NCBI GenBank assembly: GCA_000969725.1
Contig: JXSR01S032913.1
DNA: 36,311 nucleotides
Reading direction: 5' to 3' (one strand)
Origin: Ophiothrix spiculata
Taxonomy: Eukaryota; Echinodermata; Ophiuroidea; Amphilepidida; Ophiotrichidae
Position numbers and translations under genes: made by a program. Positions within the stretch are counted from its first letter, which is position 1, and the number at the start of each line of letters is the position of its first letter. A model generated the notes under the pieces. The model saw nothing but the letters and a program-made list of their open reading frames with translations. It ran no database searches and was not told where the DNA came from. Positions 9,090 to 19,103 of this stretch are shown here, piece after piece.

Positions 9090-9630
9090 ACTTTAAGTGT
9101 GAAACACCACCCTTAACATTGGTTTTCGCTTTTTTGCACTTTTTTCCATTTTTGGTCATTTTTTGACCTTATTTGGCATGAAAATCAAAAAATTAGCTAA
9201 AAACCTAAAAAGTACAAAAGACGCAACATGCGAGCGGGTGTTTAAAATTAAAATTCCCATTCCTAGGTCATTTTTTCATTTTTTTTTTATTTTTAGCTTG
9301 GTTGGAAGCCCAAATGGCCAAAAAATGTGTTTAAGTACAGACTCCTATAGTAAACTTTCCGTTATAGACTCCTATATATACTTCAACATGGGTATAATTT
9401 ACTTTAACTTATTGACCTATGCCTCTGAAATGCATTTTGTGAGGTTTAAGAAACAGAAAAAAGTTACAATTAAGTTTACGTTTTATGTCATATTTGAATC
9501 GGAAAATCGTAATTTTTATATATTTTTTTAAAAAATAATTACTCAAATACCTGGTAACGTATTCTTGTCGATATGATCGACCAAGGAAAACGATCACCTG
9601 AACTTACTGATGGACAACCATAGTTTGTTA
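9090..9630. other. Low-complexity AT-rich interval
   Basis: Runs of T and A dominate (for example 9120-9170 and 9270-9295). The 122-codon plus-strand frame here is Phe/Lys-rich in step with base composition and carries no domain. No element ends were identified. Confidence 0.5.
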
Positions 9631-9633
9631 CCT

Positions 9634-9966
9634 AAAACTACCTCTGTTGGTTACCAACACACCTGGGATCAACGTATAGAGTAAGCAGACGTGCGAACGC
9701 ACTCTTAATCTCTCTGATCTACCTTTAGTTGAGATCTGACCGGTCAAGCACCTGTGATCTTGTATCAATAAGTTATCACCTTGAAATTTAGATACAACAT
9801 CGGCGTTGTGAGAATTGCCATAGGCCAAAGTAACTTCTCTCGATAAGTCTAGCTAAAGTGTCTGTTAAGGATTTGATAATCAAATGAACATTTATAACTT
9901 TAGACAAGCGTAGCACATAGTAAGTGGAGAGATGCAACAGTAATGAGATATTCGAAGTTATTATTC
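9634..9966 (+). repeat. 333-bp tandem duplication, unit 1 (uninterrupted)
   Basis: Begins AAAACTACCTCTGTTGGTTA and is followed directly by unit 2 with a period of 333 bp. The two units match at well over 90 percent over most of their length, making this one of the youngest duplications in the window. At 9890-9900 it keeps the undisturbed sequence into which the 10224-10686 element inserted in unit 2. Confidence 0.95.
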
Positions 9967-10766
9967 AAAACTACCTCTGTTGGTTACCATCACACCTTGG
10001 ATCAACGTATAGAGTAAGGAGACGTGTGAACGCACTCTTAATCTCTCTGATCTACCTTTAGTTGAGATCTGACCGGTCAAGCACCTGTAATCTTGTGTCA
10101 ATAAGTTATCATCTTGAAATTAAGATACAACATCGGCGTTGTGAGAATTGCCACAGGCAAAAGTAACCTCTCTCGGTAAGTCTAGCCAAAGTGTCTGTCA
10201 AGGATTTGATAATCAAATGAAGATGCTTTTGTGAGATTTGGGCCCGAAATTATGCTCCTGGAGCAGCTGCTCCCGGAGCAGCTGCTCCTGGAGCATGCTC
10301 CTGGAGCATGTTTAAATATTGCCTTGCAAGCGCATTTAAACATGCTCCCGGAGCATGTTTTAGATATATCTAGTTACTTGCTTCTTTATATATCTAGTTA
10401 CTTGCTGCTTTAATCAATGCCATTTTGCAAGAAAACTTCTAAACATGCTCCCGGAGCATGTATTAGAGACATCTAGTTATCATTTGCTTCTTTATCAATG
10501 TAATTTTACAAGACAACATTTAAACATGCTCCGGGAGCATGTTCAGAGCATGTACTACATACATCTAGTTACTGGCTTCTTTATCAATGCCATTCTGCAA
10601 GACAATATTTAAACATGCTCCCGGAGCATGTATTAGATACTAGCTGCTCCAGGAGCATAATTTCGGGCCCAAATCTCACAAAAGCAAGTATAACTTTAGA
10701 CAAGCGTGGCACATAGTAAAGTGGAGAGATGCCACAGTAATGAGATATTCGAAGTTATTATTCAAC
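9967..10766 (+). repeat. 333-bp tandem duplication, unit 2 (split by an insertion)
   Basis: Left part 9967-10223 and right part 10687-10766 together make about 337 bp, equivalent to unit 1. The insertion came after the duplication, or was precisely removed from unit 1. Confidence 0.93.
10224..10686. mobile_element. 463-bp MITE with 45-bp perfect inverted repeats and nine palindromes
   Basis: Both ends begin TGCTTTTGTGAGATTTGGGC reading inward and stay identical for 45 bp. The boundary is set by loss of pairing outside T10224/A10686 and by the empty site in the neighbouring tandem unit. Inside are nine copies of GCTCCNGGAGC at 10254, 10269, 10284, 10297, 10344, 10447, 10528, 10617 and 10646. 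The first four are packed 13-15 bp apart. The others sit about 80-100 bp apart in a degenerate repeat (AAACATGCTCCCGGAGCATG, then ATCTAGTTACTTGCTTCTTT and CAATGCCATTTTGCAAGACA). No clear target-site duplication is seen and it has no coding capacity. It is a non-autonomous DNA transposon of unassigned superfamily. Confidence 0.93.
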
Positions 10767-10769
10767 ACT

Positions 10770-11090
10770 TCATAATTATTTTGTTATTAAGAATCCCATA
10801 GATATTGGCATGCTTAATAAGCCAATAATTTGTACTTAGAATGCCGTAAAATATATATAATCGGACAAAAAAAATAGATATATAATTACACCACTGTAAC
10901 ACCAAGAGTATTTTTAAAGCACACAAGATGTTTACCAAATTCCATCCTTTTAAAAAAAATATTATTATCTTAATGTGATTTGTAGCTAATTTGTAGCTAT
11001 GCTTCATATTTATCACTCCTACACTTATTTCAAGAGCCTAAATAAATTGAAACTATTACTTGAATAATATCAGTAACTATTTTCGGTAAA
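10770..11090. other. AT-rich interval without recognised features
   Basis: The 84-codon minus-strand frame is Ile/Asn/Lys-rich and matches no family. Nothing else is seen before the segmental duplication begins. Confidence 0.5.
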
Positions 11091-11094
11091 ATGT

Positions 11095-11395
11095 ATCCTT
11101 TTTGCGTTTGGTCTACAACGAAATTTATGAGAAAGTTTTGACGATATCATCATGTTTGTAAATCAATTATTCATATGTGGACACCCCTTGTCAAATCACT
11201 CACGCAACATGTTATCAAAGTGTTTTATAATCCCTATCAATGGTTAATTTGAAACAAGCAAGAGCATGTCTAGGATCATCCACGGTGATACATGACGTAT
11301 CTCATCTAGCTATCTAGGTCAAAAGAAGGCACAAAAAGATTGAATTCAAGTATCATCATTTGCCGTCTACATGTCGAATAATACATGTACAATTG
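11095..11395 (+). repeat. Segmental duplication copy A, left block
   Basis: Aligns with 17150-17490 through TTTGGTCTACAA, ATTCATATGTGGAC.CCC, CTCAC.CA, GTTTTATA.T.CCTA, TTAATTTGAAACAAG.AAGAG, CATGTC.A.ATCATCCA and GTCGAATAAT. Identity is roughly 70-75 percent by eye, so the duplication is old. Confidence 0.85.
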
Positions 11396-11734
11396 GTATA
11401 GATTATGTTATCGTACTGGATTGTTATATCTTACACCCTTGTATCATGTCTTATAGCCACCATCTTTTTTTTTTTTGGACTTGTTGAATGTTTGTTCCAT
11501 TTATCACGTCCAGACAAAACATCTATTTTATATAAAAATCAGACAGGGCTATATTTGACTCAAATAATGTTTGTTTGAAATATAACATGCAGACAGAAAT
11601 TTGAGAATGCCTTCAAGACATTTTTGGTTCTGCCATGCTGATTTAACGACTGTGACCTTCACGGGATTTTGTTTTATTACTCTGTTTGTTTGGAGGTTAA
11701 AGTATATTTAAGCACAAACAAACAATCAAGTGCT

Positions 11735-12085
11735 TAGCCCAGGGTTTCTGGCAGATAAAACAGCGCTACTTTATTACATTATCATGCGAAATCAACACCT
11801 CATACTTATACAACTTATACAATAAAATTTATGTGATTCAATAAGAAGTATCAAGTCGAAAATCTGTCAAAACTTTAACACTTTTAACTTGTCGGAAACA
11901 TACTGAAATTATGAGGTTTCGCCAAAAACATTTTTTTGGAAGTGAAATCACCATAGTCAAGGTTGTATTCTTCATGTACACAAAACATTGTGATATTCTA
12001 ACATGTGTAAGTAGGCTAAACTTGCAGTAAACATTCCTTCGTTTCGCTCATGAAAAAGGACAGTAGCCTTAAGATGGTCCTGGCT
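11735..12085 (+). repeat. Dispersed repeat R1, copy 1
   Basis: Partial copy of a ~500-bp family also at 20350-20890 (minus) and 33915-34395 (plus). Shared words include TTACATTATCAT, AAAATCAAC, TCAATAA.AAGTATCAAG, AATCTGTCAA, TTTCGCC.AAA, and a right end reading GGAC.GTAGCCTTAA. The constant right end suggests a transposon terminus; a convincing left inverted partner was not found. Confidence 0.8.
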
Positions 12086-12149
12086 TACAAGAAACTGACA
12101 GTTAAAATATCATGACGATAGTGAATACCTGGTAAGAGTCCAGGAAGAA

Positions 12150-12610
12150 AGATGGAATATATTAAACGAAACTGAGGTCAAATAATGTAAATATACTAAA
12201 GCTATACTAACACAAGATACGACAATGTCCTTTTGATAAGAATATGCCTCCTCAAATACCTTTAAAATAAGCAGCAGAAAATGTAGTGCTGAACAGAGGA
12301 ATATATCTTTTAAGTATTGACAGATCTTTTCAGGAATGAAACCATTTATGAAATAATTAAAGTATCGTGACGGAATGCGACATCAAACCAACAAATATGT
12401 GCCAATAAAACAAGCAATACGGCGTCAACAACAACAGCATTGAGTGACTTTTGCACGTGATCACACGGGCTGTCGATTGCAAAATGTCAAGAGCTTGTTA
12501 GAAGTGTCATTCCCCTCGTCCTCTTTTTACAAAATTATAGTCTGATCTCTCTAAAGGTAATGATGTAATATAATATTTCTATTTTCAACACTAGAATAAT
12601 TCTAAACGTT
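12150..12610 (+). repeat. Segmental duplication copy A, middle block
   Basis: Aligns with 19485-19985 through GAAACTGAGG, ACAAGATACGAC, CTTTAAAATAAGCA, ATATATCTTTTAAGTATTGA, CCATTTATGAAATAATTA, CAACAAATATGTGCCAATAA and ACACTAGAATAATTCTAAA. The segment at about 12451-12517 is far better conserved than its surroundings. Confidence 0.93.
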
Positions 12611-12638
12611 GACATCACTTTAAACAATTGAATACGCT

Positions 12639-12860
12639 AGTACAAGAAAACCCCAACTCCAATAGCTCCCTTCTGTTAAGTTCTGTAAAATATTAATGCA
12701 TACAAATCTCTGAAAATGCTTTCAAATCACTAAAAAGCTTTTCCATGTCTATATCCTAATCATGGTGTCACATTTGACTTTGTTGTTGACTTTTTAGACA
12801 TTGTTAGATAAATTTTATAGTTATAGAGGGGAGCTCATGGAGTTGGGGTTTTCTTGTACT
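12639..12860. mobile_element. 222-bp MITE (AGTACAAGAAAACCCCAACT ends)
   Basis: Inverted ends read AGTACAAGAAAACCCCAACT and continue CCA..AGCTCCC on both sides, about 30 bp with one small indel. The interior is AT-rich without coding sequence. No unambiguous target-site duplication is seen. The corresponding position in segmental copy B (about 19.99 kb) has no such element. Confidence 0.85.
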
Positions 12861-12975
12861 GGATGTTCAAGTATAGCAACTATGTACTATAACAATTATC
12901 TAACATTATTAGCCTGTTCAAGTTTGTTGTAAATTATCTCATTAAAGGACAAAGGATTTAGTTTACATTTGTAAA

Positions 12976-13533
12976 NNNNNNNNNNNNNNNNNNNNNNNNN
13001 NNNNNNNNNNNNNNNNNNNNNNNNNNNNNNNNNNNNNNNNNNNNNNNNNNNNNNNNNNNNNNNNNNNNNNNNNNNNNNNNNNNNNNNNNNNNNNNNNNNN
13101 NNNNNNNNNNNNNNNNNNNNNNNNNNNNNNNNNNNNNNNNNNNNNNNNNNNNNNNNNNNNNNNNNNNNNNNNNNNNNNNNNNNNNNNNNNNNNNNNNNNN
13201 NNNNNNNNNNNNNNNNNNNNNNNNNNNNNNNNNNNNNNNNNNNNNNNNNNNNNNNNNNNNNNNNNNNNNNNNNNNNNNNNNNNNNNNNNNNNNNNNNNNN
13301 NNNNNNNNNNNNNNNNNNNNNNNNNNNNNNNNNNNNNNNNNNNNNNNNNNNNNNNNNNNNNNNNNNNNNNNNNNNNNNNNNNNNNNNNNNNNNNNNNNNN
13401 NNNNNNNNNNNNNNNNNNNNNNNNNNNNNNNNNNNNNNNNNNNNNNNNNNNNNNNNNNNNNNNNNNNNNNNNNNNNNNNNNNNNNNNNNNNNNNNNNNNN
13501 NNNNNNNNNNNNNNNNNNNNNNNNNNNNNNNNN
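12976..13533. other. Assembly gap (558 N)
   Basis: Undetermined bases. The sequence restarts inside a tRNA-derived SINE, so a repeat is a likely reason for the gap. Any frame spanning it is meaningless. Confidence 1.
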
Positions 13534-13655
13534 TGGTTCGAGTCCCCGCAAAGGCAGTGGAAACTTTTTATCTTTTCATGATTAAAAAATAGTTAGGATT
13601 CACATTTTCCTGAGCAGATGGATTCCCTTTACCCTTAAGATTAATGGAAAATAAG
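13534..13655 (+). repeat. tRNA-derived SINE, family 2, copy missing its 5' head
   Basis: Starts with a B-box GGTTCGAGTCC and continues CCGCAAAGGCAGTGGAAACT, then TTAGGATTCACATTTTCCTG and a GGATTCC..TACCCTTAA end. The same string appears on the minus strand at 33645-33817 with clear similarity. The A-box half lies in the N gap. Confidence 0.85.
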
Positions 13656-13659
13656 TTAA

Positions 13660-14380
13660 TTATAGATTGATAACTGCGTATTACTTGACGCGAGTGAAAT
13701 TGTACAATAATAATGCACAAAATAAGTGAAATATGATTAATTAAGGCATTTGTGATTCGTGTTTGTCATTTCTAACTCAACCATGTATGGTAATGCTGCC
13801 AAAATGATAAAATGTTGATTTTTGTGTTTTCAATTGGTGATAATGACGGCCATTTTGAATTTTCAAGATGGCCGCCATATTTCAAAAATGCAAAAATGGT
13901 TCCCATCCTAGAAAGATTCAGTTTAAAATTTTCTACCTTCATGCCAATTTACATGCTTTTATACCAAACCGCACAATTTCGTCAAAAACCTGCAAAAATA
14001 TCCTCAAGTAAGCAGTCAATTCCTAAATTTGAATTAAATGATGATTGTTCATTGAGTAGAAGTAAAGATGGTATAGGCAACAATGTGCGAATAATGAGTA
14101 GTTCAAAGAAAATTCAAAGGTAATATGATTAGTTAATTTTGATGGTTTTGATATTTAAATAACAATTTAAATAAGTTCCTGTTAATTTATTGGATGGAAG
14201 TTCAGACAGAAATAACGTATCATCATGATATTCAATGTGCGTATTGAGTTGAAATTTCAAGTCGCGTAAAATCAAATATTGTTATATGTTTAAATTACAA
14301 AATGTCAAATTTGAATTATGATTTAAGTCTTACAATTGGTTCATTTGAATGGTTGTCATAGCAACCATATGAAAATAGGG
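13660..14380. other. AT-rich interval without recognised features
   Basis: Contains AAGATGGCCGCC near 13866, within a small imperfect inverted pairing with GACGGCCATTTTG just upstream. The 103-codon frame at 13812-14123 crosses this and shows no domain. Confidence 0.45.
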
Positions 14381-14387
14381 ACATTTA

Positions 14388-14578
14388 AAGATGGACTGCT
14401 AGGTTTTGAAACCCAGCACAAGAAGCCAGCAAAACAATATAAAACATAGAAATTGGAAAATCTACCACTTTGTTTTTAAAACCCAGCACAAAAAGCCTGC
14501 AAAACAATATAAAACAAAAGAAAAATGAAAAATTGACTGCTAGGTTCGGAAACCCAGCACGAAAAGCCAGCAAACATT
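14388..14578 (+). repeat. Minisatellite, about 68-bp period, nearly three units
   Basis: Units contain GACTGCTAGGTT..GAAACCCAGCAC, AAGCCAGCAAA and ACAATATAAAACA. The middle unit is diverged at its start, and units 1 and 3 are the most alike. Confidence 0.88.
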
Positions 14579-14679
14579 TTTTTAGAATCTATACCTTTCC
14601 CCCTACTTTGTGATTGTTTTAAAGCAAGGATTTTAAGTTATGGGTAGCATTTAAGTTTTCTTACCCCTATATCGTGCAT

Positions 14680-15002
14680 TAGATGGATATAAAATACACA
14701 CCGACGTTATTTTAGAAACACTCAGAAATTACATAATATTCCTTCCAATAAACAAAAATAATTATCGATTGCTAGCAATAACAACGTCCTCTCATCCAGG
14801 TCATATCATAGTTGTTTTAATTCTATTTCTCTCTGAAAGACGGTCTTGAAAGGAATTATATCATTCCCAGTGGAATTATATCATTCCCAGTGGAATTCTC
14901 TCTATCTTGGTGTACAAATTAATCACCTCGACATATAAATGAAATTAATACTGCCCTAAGTAAATTAACATGCAGATGTATCGTTACCTCGCACTTGGAA
15001 TT
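14680..15002 (+). repeat. Segmental duplication copy A, right block
   Basis: Aligns with 21485-21790 through CAATAAACAAA, GTCCTCTCATCCAGGTCATA, GACGGTCTTGAAAGGAATTA, CACAAATTAATCACCT and ATACTGCCCTAAG. It ends at GTTACCTCGCACTTGGAATT, where a MITE interrupts the match. Confidence 0.93.
14851..14890. repeat. 20-bp exact tandem duplication
   Basis: GGAATTATATCATTCCCAGT occurs twice head to tail. Segmental copy B (about 21.65 kb) has a single unit, so the repeat arose after the segments separated. Confidence 0.92.
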
Positions 15003-15194
15003 GAATATAGGAACGCAACACTGACCCAAGTCCATGTTGCCTTACCCATACAAAAGGGAGTGATGATCAATCCCGTGATAACTGCCCAGTATTGATTTTT
15101 GAATGGCAATAATATTCATCGTTATAGGACAATATACTTTCTTTTGCCTCGGTAGGGAAGCATGGACTTGGGTTAGTGTAGCATTCCTATATTC
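15003..15194. mobile_element. 192-bp MITE flanked by AATT, with an empty site in copy B
   Basis: Inverted ends GAATATAGGAA(C/T)GC and onward through ACCCAAGTCCATG, about 45 bp with a few mismatches. Both sides are flanked by AATT (14999-15002 and 15195-15198), either a 4-bp target duplication or the palindromic outer part of the ends. Segmental copy B reads CTTGGGATTGCAAAA straight through at about 21.78 kb, showing the uninterrupted site. Confidence 0.9.
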
Positions 15195-15204
15195 AATTTT
15201 ACAA

Positions 15205-15940
15205 ACACTTTTTCAAAAAAAGTAAAAGGCAGGATATCAAACATAATTTTATACACATTTCCTTAAAGGGGCATCGGACAAAATTTTAAATTTTTTTTGA
15301 GTATGAATTACACTTCATATGTTAGATAATAACAGTAAATTACCAGATATCGGAAAAATTTTGATCAAAACCTTCAGAAAATTCTAAAATTTGAATTTTA
15401 TTTTGTTTGTTGATCTCGGGTATGAGGCTATTCTATAAATTTATATTTATTGACGCTTTAAATCAAGAAATATACCAACATTTGTTTGTGAAACGTTCCT
15501 TTCACATCATAACTTGCAGATGAATCAAAAGAAATTTGGAGTTTACATTCTCCTGAAAAGACCAATTTTAAAAATTCAACTATAGAGGGCAGTATTTATC
15601 GTTGTCGACAACAATAATTAAAAAGAAAAGAATATCTAAATATTTTGATATATAGGGTTTGAATTTGACGATGAAACTTTGCATGCTGTCATTAGAATGC
15701 CCCTTTTGGCTGAAAACGGAAATAGATCGATCCATTAAGTGCAATGCTGTCCACGACAAAATTTTCCTGATAATAAAGAAACTATATATCATAATGCACT
15801 GCAATAATTTTTCCATCAATCTTATTATTAGCAATAAATATGTGTTATCCCCTGCTTTTAAAAGATTGTAGAAAACCGTAGTTAAACTTTACATATTATA
15901 TTATATATTTTAGAATTGTCGTAATAAGTTATATAGGTAT
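15205..15940. other. AT-rich interval without recognised features
   Basis: Overlapping short frames on both strands are composition-driven. An AAAGGGGCATCGGAC motif near 15267 resembles the start of some DNA transposons, but no partner end was found. Confidence 0.4.
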
Positions 15941-15944
15941 AGAA

Positions 15945-16050
15945 CTAGTACCGTTCCCACAGACCGCCCCTCCCACGGACCCAGCAATGAGGGAAGGCAC
16001 ACTTTTGATTCTCTGCAGAGGGTAGTGGACAGCTCTGAGCAAGAGCTAAT
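15945..16050. other. Locally GC-rich patch of unknown origin
   Basis: About 100 bp distinctly richer in G+C than its surroundings, with CTCTGCAGAG (10-bp palindrome near 16010) and CTCTGAGCAAGAGC. Open on the minus strand in two frames but with no recognised protein. It may be a SINE fragment or an exon; undecided. Confidence 0.3.
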
Positions 16051-16129
16051 ATAGGTATTTTCGAAATTTGTTAAAGGTCCATTAAGATATATAATGACCA
16101 CGACCGACTTGAAATAGAAACATTTCCTA

Positions 16130-17100
16130 CTTATTCCCCAATACGTATTACATTTGATTTAAAAATATTGATTGATTCATTTTAACAACCTGTATTTTCA
16201 ACAAGTTTATGTTGTCTCTTGAAATATATAAAATGGAACATTAGAGGAACAAAATTATTTTGTGCAAAAAGAATAATGATTTCAAAAGTTGCTCTGTTCT
16301 TTACTATATTGTTTTATTATTATGTAACAAAACAGGAGGCATTTACTCATTACAAAAATCAAAATGGCTTTTACAACAAAAGTGAAATTTCAGTTGCAAT
16401 TTTTATTATTATTAAATTTTGGATTTTGAATTTAGTGTTTGTACTATCTTATCGTACTAACTTTATAGATATACCAGGGATAGCGAAGAGAAATATCTTC
16501 TTTTATTCTACAACTTTTATGAAAAATGCCTAAAACACGAGCGTAAAGCTCTACCTAGTATTTGTAGAATTAATTAGATTACTAGTTCCTACTACCGGCG
16601 TATATGACGTAACATTATTGTGAATCAATTTCATTACTTGCTACCTAGAAGCAAAGATATGTCTTGATTCATTTTTCTCACTGCAGTTGTGTCATTTTAC
16701 ACTCCACAAAGACAAATTATTCTCTACTGAACCGAGCCAAAAATGTCTTGTGGCACGTTCACAAGCAGGAAGATTTCAATTTGCAATACGTCAGGTTTCT
16801 GTAGGATGCATGGGGAAGACGATTGGGAAATATCATTTTTTCCTATATAAAATTTACGTGATAATTTTTTTCTGCAAAATAAAAAGAATATTGTGATCGA
16901 CGCCTATGCAAACTAAAACTTGATAGAGGCACGTGTTGCATACGAGGTTGAAACAAGTGATGAAACATGTCTTTTTAAGTAACTCTGAATAAAATAAGCT
17001 GAGTTTTGGAGATTATTATGGAAAAGTTGTATGTCAAGTGATAAGTCTTGAGGCATAAAATGCTGAAAAATTAAAAAGTAATATCAATAACCATTTCCTT
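16130..17100. other. Interval with two weak exon-like signals
   Basis: At 16276 an ATG frame begins MISKVALFFTILFYYYVTK, which is signal-like but Tyr/Phe/Ile-rich as AT-rich DNA would give. At about 16666-16685 a good 3' splice acceptor (TTTTTCTCACTGCAG) precedes a 69-codon frame of more balanced composition (16687-16896). Neither can be linked to other exons. Confidence 0.2.
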
Positions 17101-17149
17101 AAAGTGATATCAATGGTTCTTTGAAAAAAAATTGTTCCTTGAAAATAGT

Positions 17150-17490
17150 CTATTATTTTGTTGGCATTTGGTCTACAAACAAGAAACTACAAGTGTGAAT
17201 CAGTACGACATTAATGTGAAAGATTACATTATCATTATGTCTATAAATAAATTAATGATTCATATGTGGACCCCCTATCAATCCTTCACTCACACACCAC
17301 TTGCTATTAAAATGTTTTATATTTCCTACAAATGTTTAATTTGAAACAAGTAAGAGCATGTCCAGTATCATCCATGATGATATAATTTATCTTTAACTGT
17401 CTCGATACTGGCATTCATCTTGTTCAAAAGGGGCCAGAAAAAATGAATTAAAAATTCATCGTTTGCAGTCTGCAGTTCGAATAATAAATA
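17150..17490 (+). repeat. Segmental duplication copy B, left block
   Basis: Partner of 11095-11395. The order of conserved words is identical. The spacing to the middle block is about 1.3 kb longer than in copy A, partly explained by three MITE insertions here. Confidence 0.85.
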
Positions 17491-17849
17491 TGTCATTTCT
17501 ATGTATCATTTTTATCCTTTCTTTATGCTCATTCGCTGCCAAAATCATAACGTCTATTATACTCGCTTACTTAAATATTTTTTGCTTTAATTCTTAAAAT
17601 AGTTTTGTCTAATAATATCAACATCATTTCAGTGGTACCAACGCAATTGGTAGATTGATACAAACTTACCAACAGCAGCGTTTGGCGACCGACAAAAAAA
17701 CATTGATAGTGAGTGCCAGGTGCACCACCTCTGGTAACTCTACTGTACTTTGGTAGTGTTTCGTGCTTACATTTCATCCCCGTCTACAACTATCTAGTAA
17801 CTTCGACCATTAAGCAAACAGGTGAATAAAACAAAAGCCCTTGAACTCA

Positions 17850-18020
17850 TTGGCCCGTATTCCAGAAAGATGTTTAGCTCAACCATTGTTTAACTGAGCA
17901 TCAACTGTCCATGAATGATACGCATCATTACAGCTTTCAAGCAGACAGTTCAATGAGTCGTGCTGTTGACGGGAAATAAAACCTTGATTTAGCTAAACAC
18001 CTTTCTGGAATACGGGCCAA
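17850..18020. mobile_element. 171-bp MITE (TTGGCCCGTATTCCAGAAAG ends)
   Basis: Inverted ends TTGGCCCGTATTCCAGAAAG continue to TGTTTAGCT with one mismatch, about 30 bp. The interior holds a second weak inverted pair. GGCCCGTATTC-type ends are widespread in invertebrate MITEs. No coding capacity. Target duplication uncertain (AT on one reading). Confidence 0.9.
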
Positions 18021-18301
18021 TATGTAATTTCATTCATTCAATATGGCAACACCAAACATGAAATGAAATTTTCTCAATGTGTTTCATCGATTTCACTATT
18101 AAAAATTGGACTATAGGGAAACAATAATGTACTGAATAATGTTATTTGCTCATTCCACACATGTTGTGTACTAGTTAGCCTAGAAAACCGATATAACAAT
18201 AACCGGAATAGTATGTCATAAAATTATAATAGATGATGTCATTATCTGGGTTGAGCTTATACTTCAAAGATGCAGGTGATAAGTGCTGTTTTTTAACAAT
18301 T

Positions 18302-18532
18302 GTGATGACTCACCCCTAAAGGGGGGACTTTTAATATCATTTCATCTGTTACAACATTTTCTAAGCTTTAAAATGACACCTTACTTGTTGAAATTGATTA
18401 AGGCGATCACATTTTACAACAGAAAATCTGCTGGAAATTCTTATTATTTTCTTTATTTTTTTCTGCCTATTTTCATCAGTTTCTCGAAAAGTGTTCTGTC
18501 GCAAAGTCCCCCTTTTCCGGTTGAGTCATCAC
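18302..18532 (+). mobile_element. 231-bp MITE, GTGATGACTCACC family, copy 1
   Basis: Inverted ends GTGATGACTCA and GGGGGACTTT-type subterminal repeats. It is flanked on both sides by AATT, read as a 4-bp target duplication. The interior matches the copy at 19104-19339 in opposite orientation (AATGACACCTTACTTGTTGA, TTGATTAA.GCG, ATTTTACAACAGAAAAT). The 94-codon frame across it is not a gene. Confidence 0.93.
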
Positions 18533-18539
18533 AATTATG

Positions 18540-19100
18540 GGAATTACGATCTACATATATGGCATAAGCGCTGTATTTGTACACAGATAGTAGAAAAGTT
18601 ACAGTTAGTTACTTCAAGGATGAAATAAACTTATTCAAGCCCTGAAGGCAGAAAGGGAAAGAAACCTCCAACTAATAACGACATTATTTTCCATTTTTAT
18701 TATTGACAGACAGGTGTTGATGTTTAAAGTTAGTGAAGTAGGTTTTTTATACTGAAATAATCCAATGATTAGTAGCAGCAAATTACAATGTGTTGATATC
18801 TTTTCGAGATGATAATACTTATTTAAAGAACAGTTGCAGTTACAGGCTTCATTCCACGCTTGTTTGATATCACAACCGTTAAAAAAAAGTCAAATTCGTA
18901 GACTGATCTGATAAATGAATCATTACCTTTAATATGGCATTTATTAGCACTGCATTTTCAAAAAATAGTTTACACAATTAAATATCATATAATTCATTTG
19001 GTTTGACACATTTTGTCCATGTACACCAAACTGGAATATAACTTTTGAATTACAATATAGGTAATGGTCCATCGTTCAATTATAAAGGGAAAAAAGACCA
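18540..19100. other. AT-rich spacer between two inverted MITEs
   Basis: No gene or element recognised. The flanking MITEs are in opposite orientation, so this spacer could form the loop of a long stem. Confidence 0.5.
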
Positions 19101-19103
19101 TAT

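Noticed and set aside
9163-9531. 122-codon plus-strand frame
   Set aside because: Phe/Lys/Ile-rich throughout and lying in T- and A-run DNA; no domain.
10253-10656. Regular palindromic array resembling a CRISPR
   Set aside because: Spacing is uneven, the units sit inside a transposon with inverted ends, and the genome is eukaryotic.
12958-13551. 197-codon frame spanning the run of N
   Set aside because: Almost all residues are undetermined; it is open only because N codons are not counted as stops.
13812-14123. 103-codon plus-strand frame ending near a GTAATA donor-like site
   Set aside because: Passes through an AAGATGGCCGCC inverted motif, which looks non-coding; no signal, domain or conserved partner.
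16219-16533. 104-codon frame with a signal-like MISKVALFFTILFYYYV stretch
   Set aside because: Tyr/Phe/Ile content follows base composition along the whole frame; no splice donor in a sensible place and no cysteine pattern.
18283-18567. 94-codon frame (and the 79- and 84-codon frames near 19.0-19.35 kb)
   Set aside because: These read through the two copies of the same MITE; similarity of the peptides reflects the repeat.
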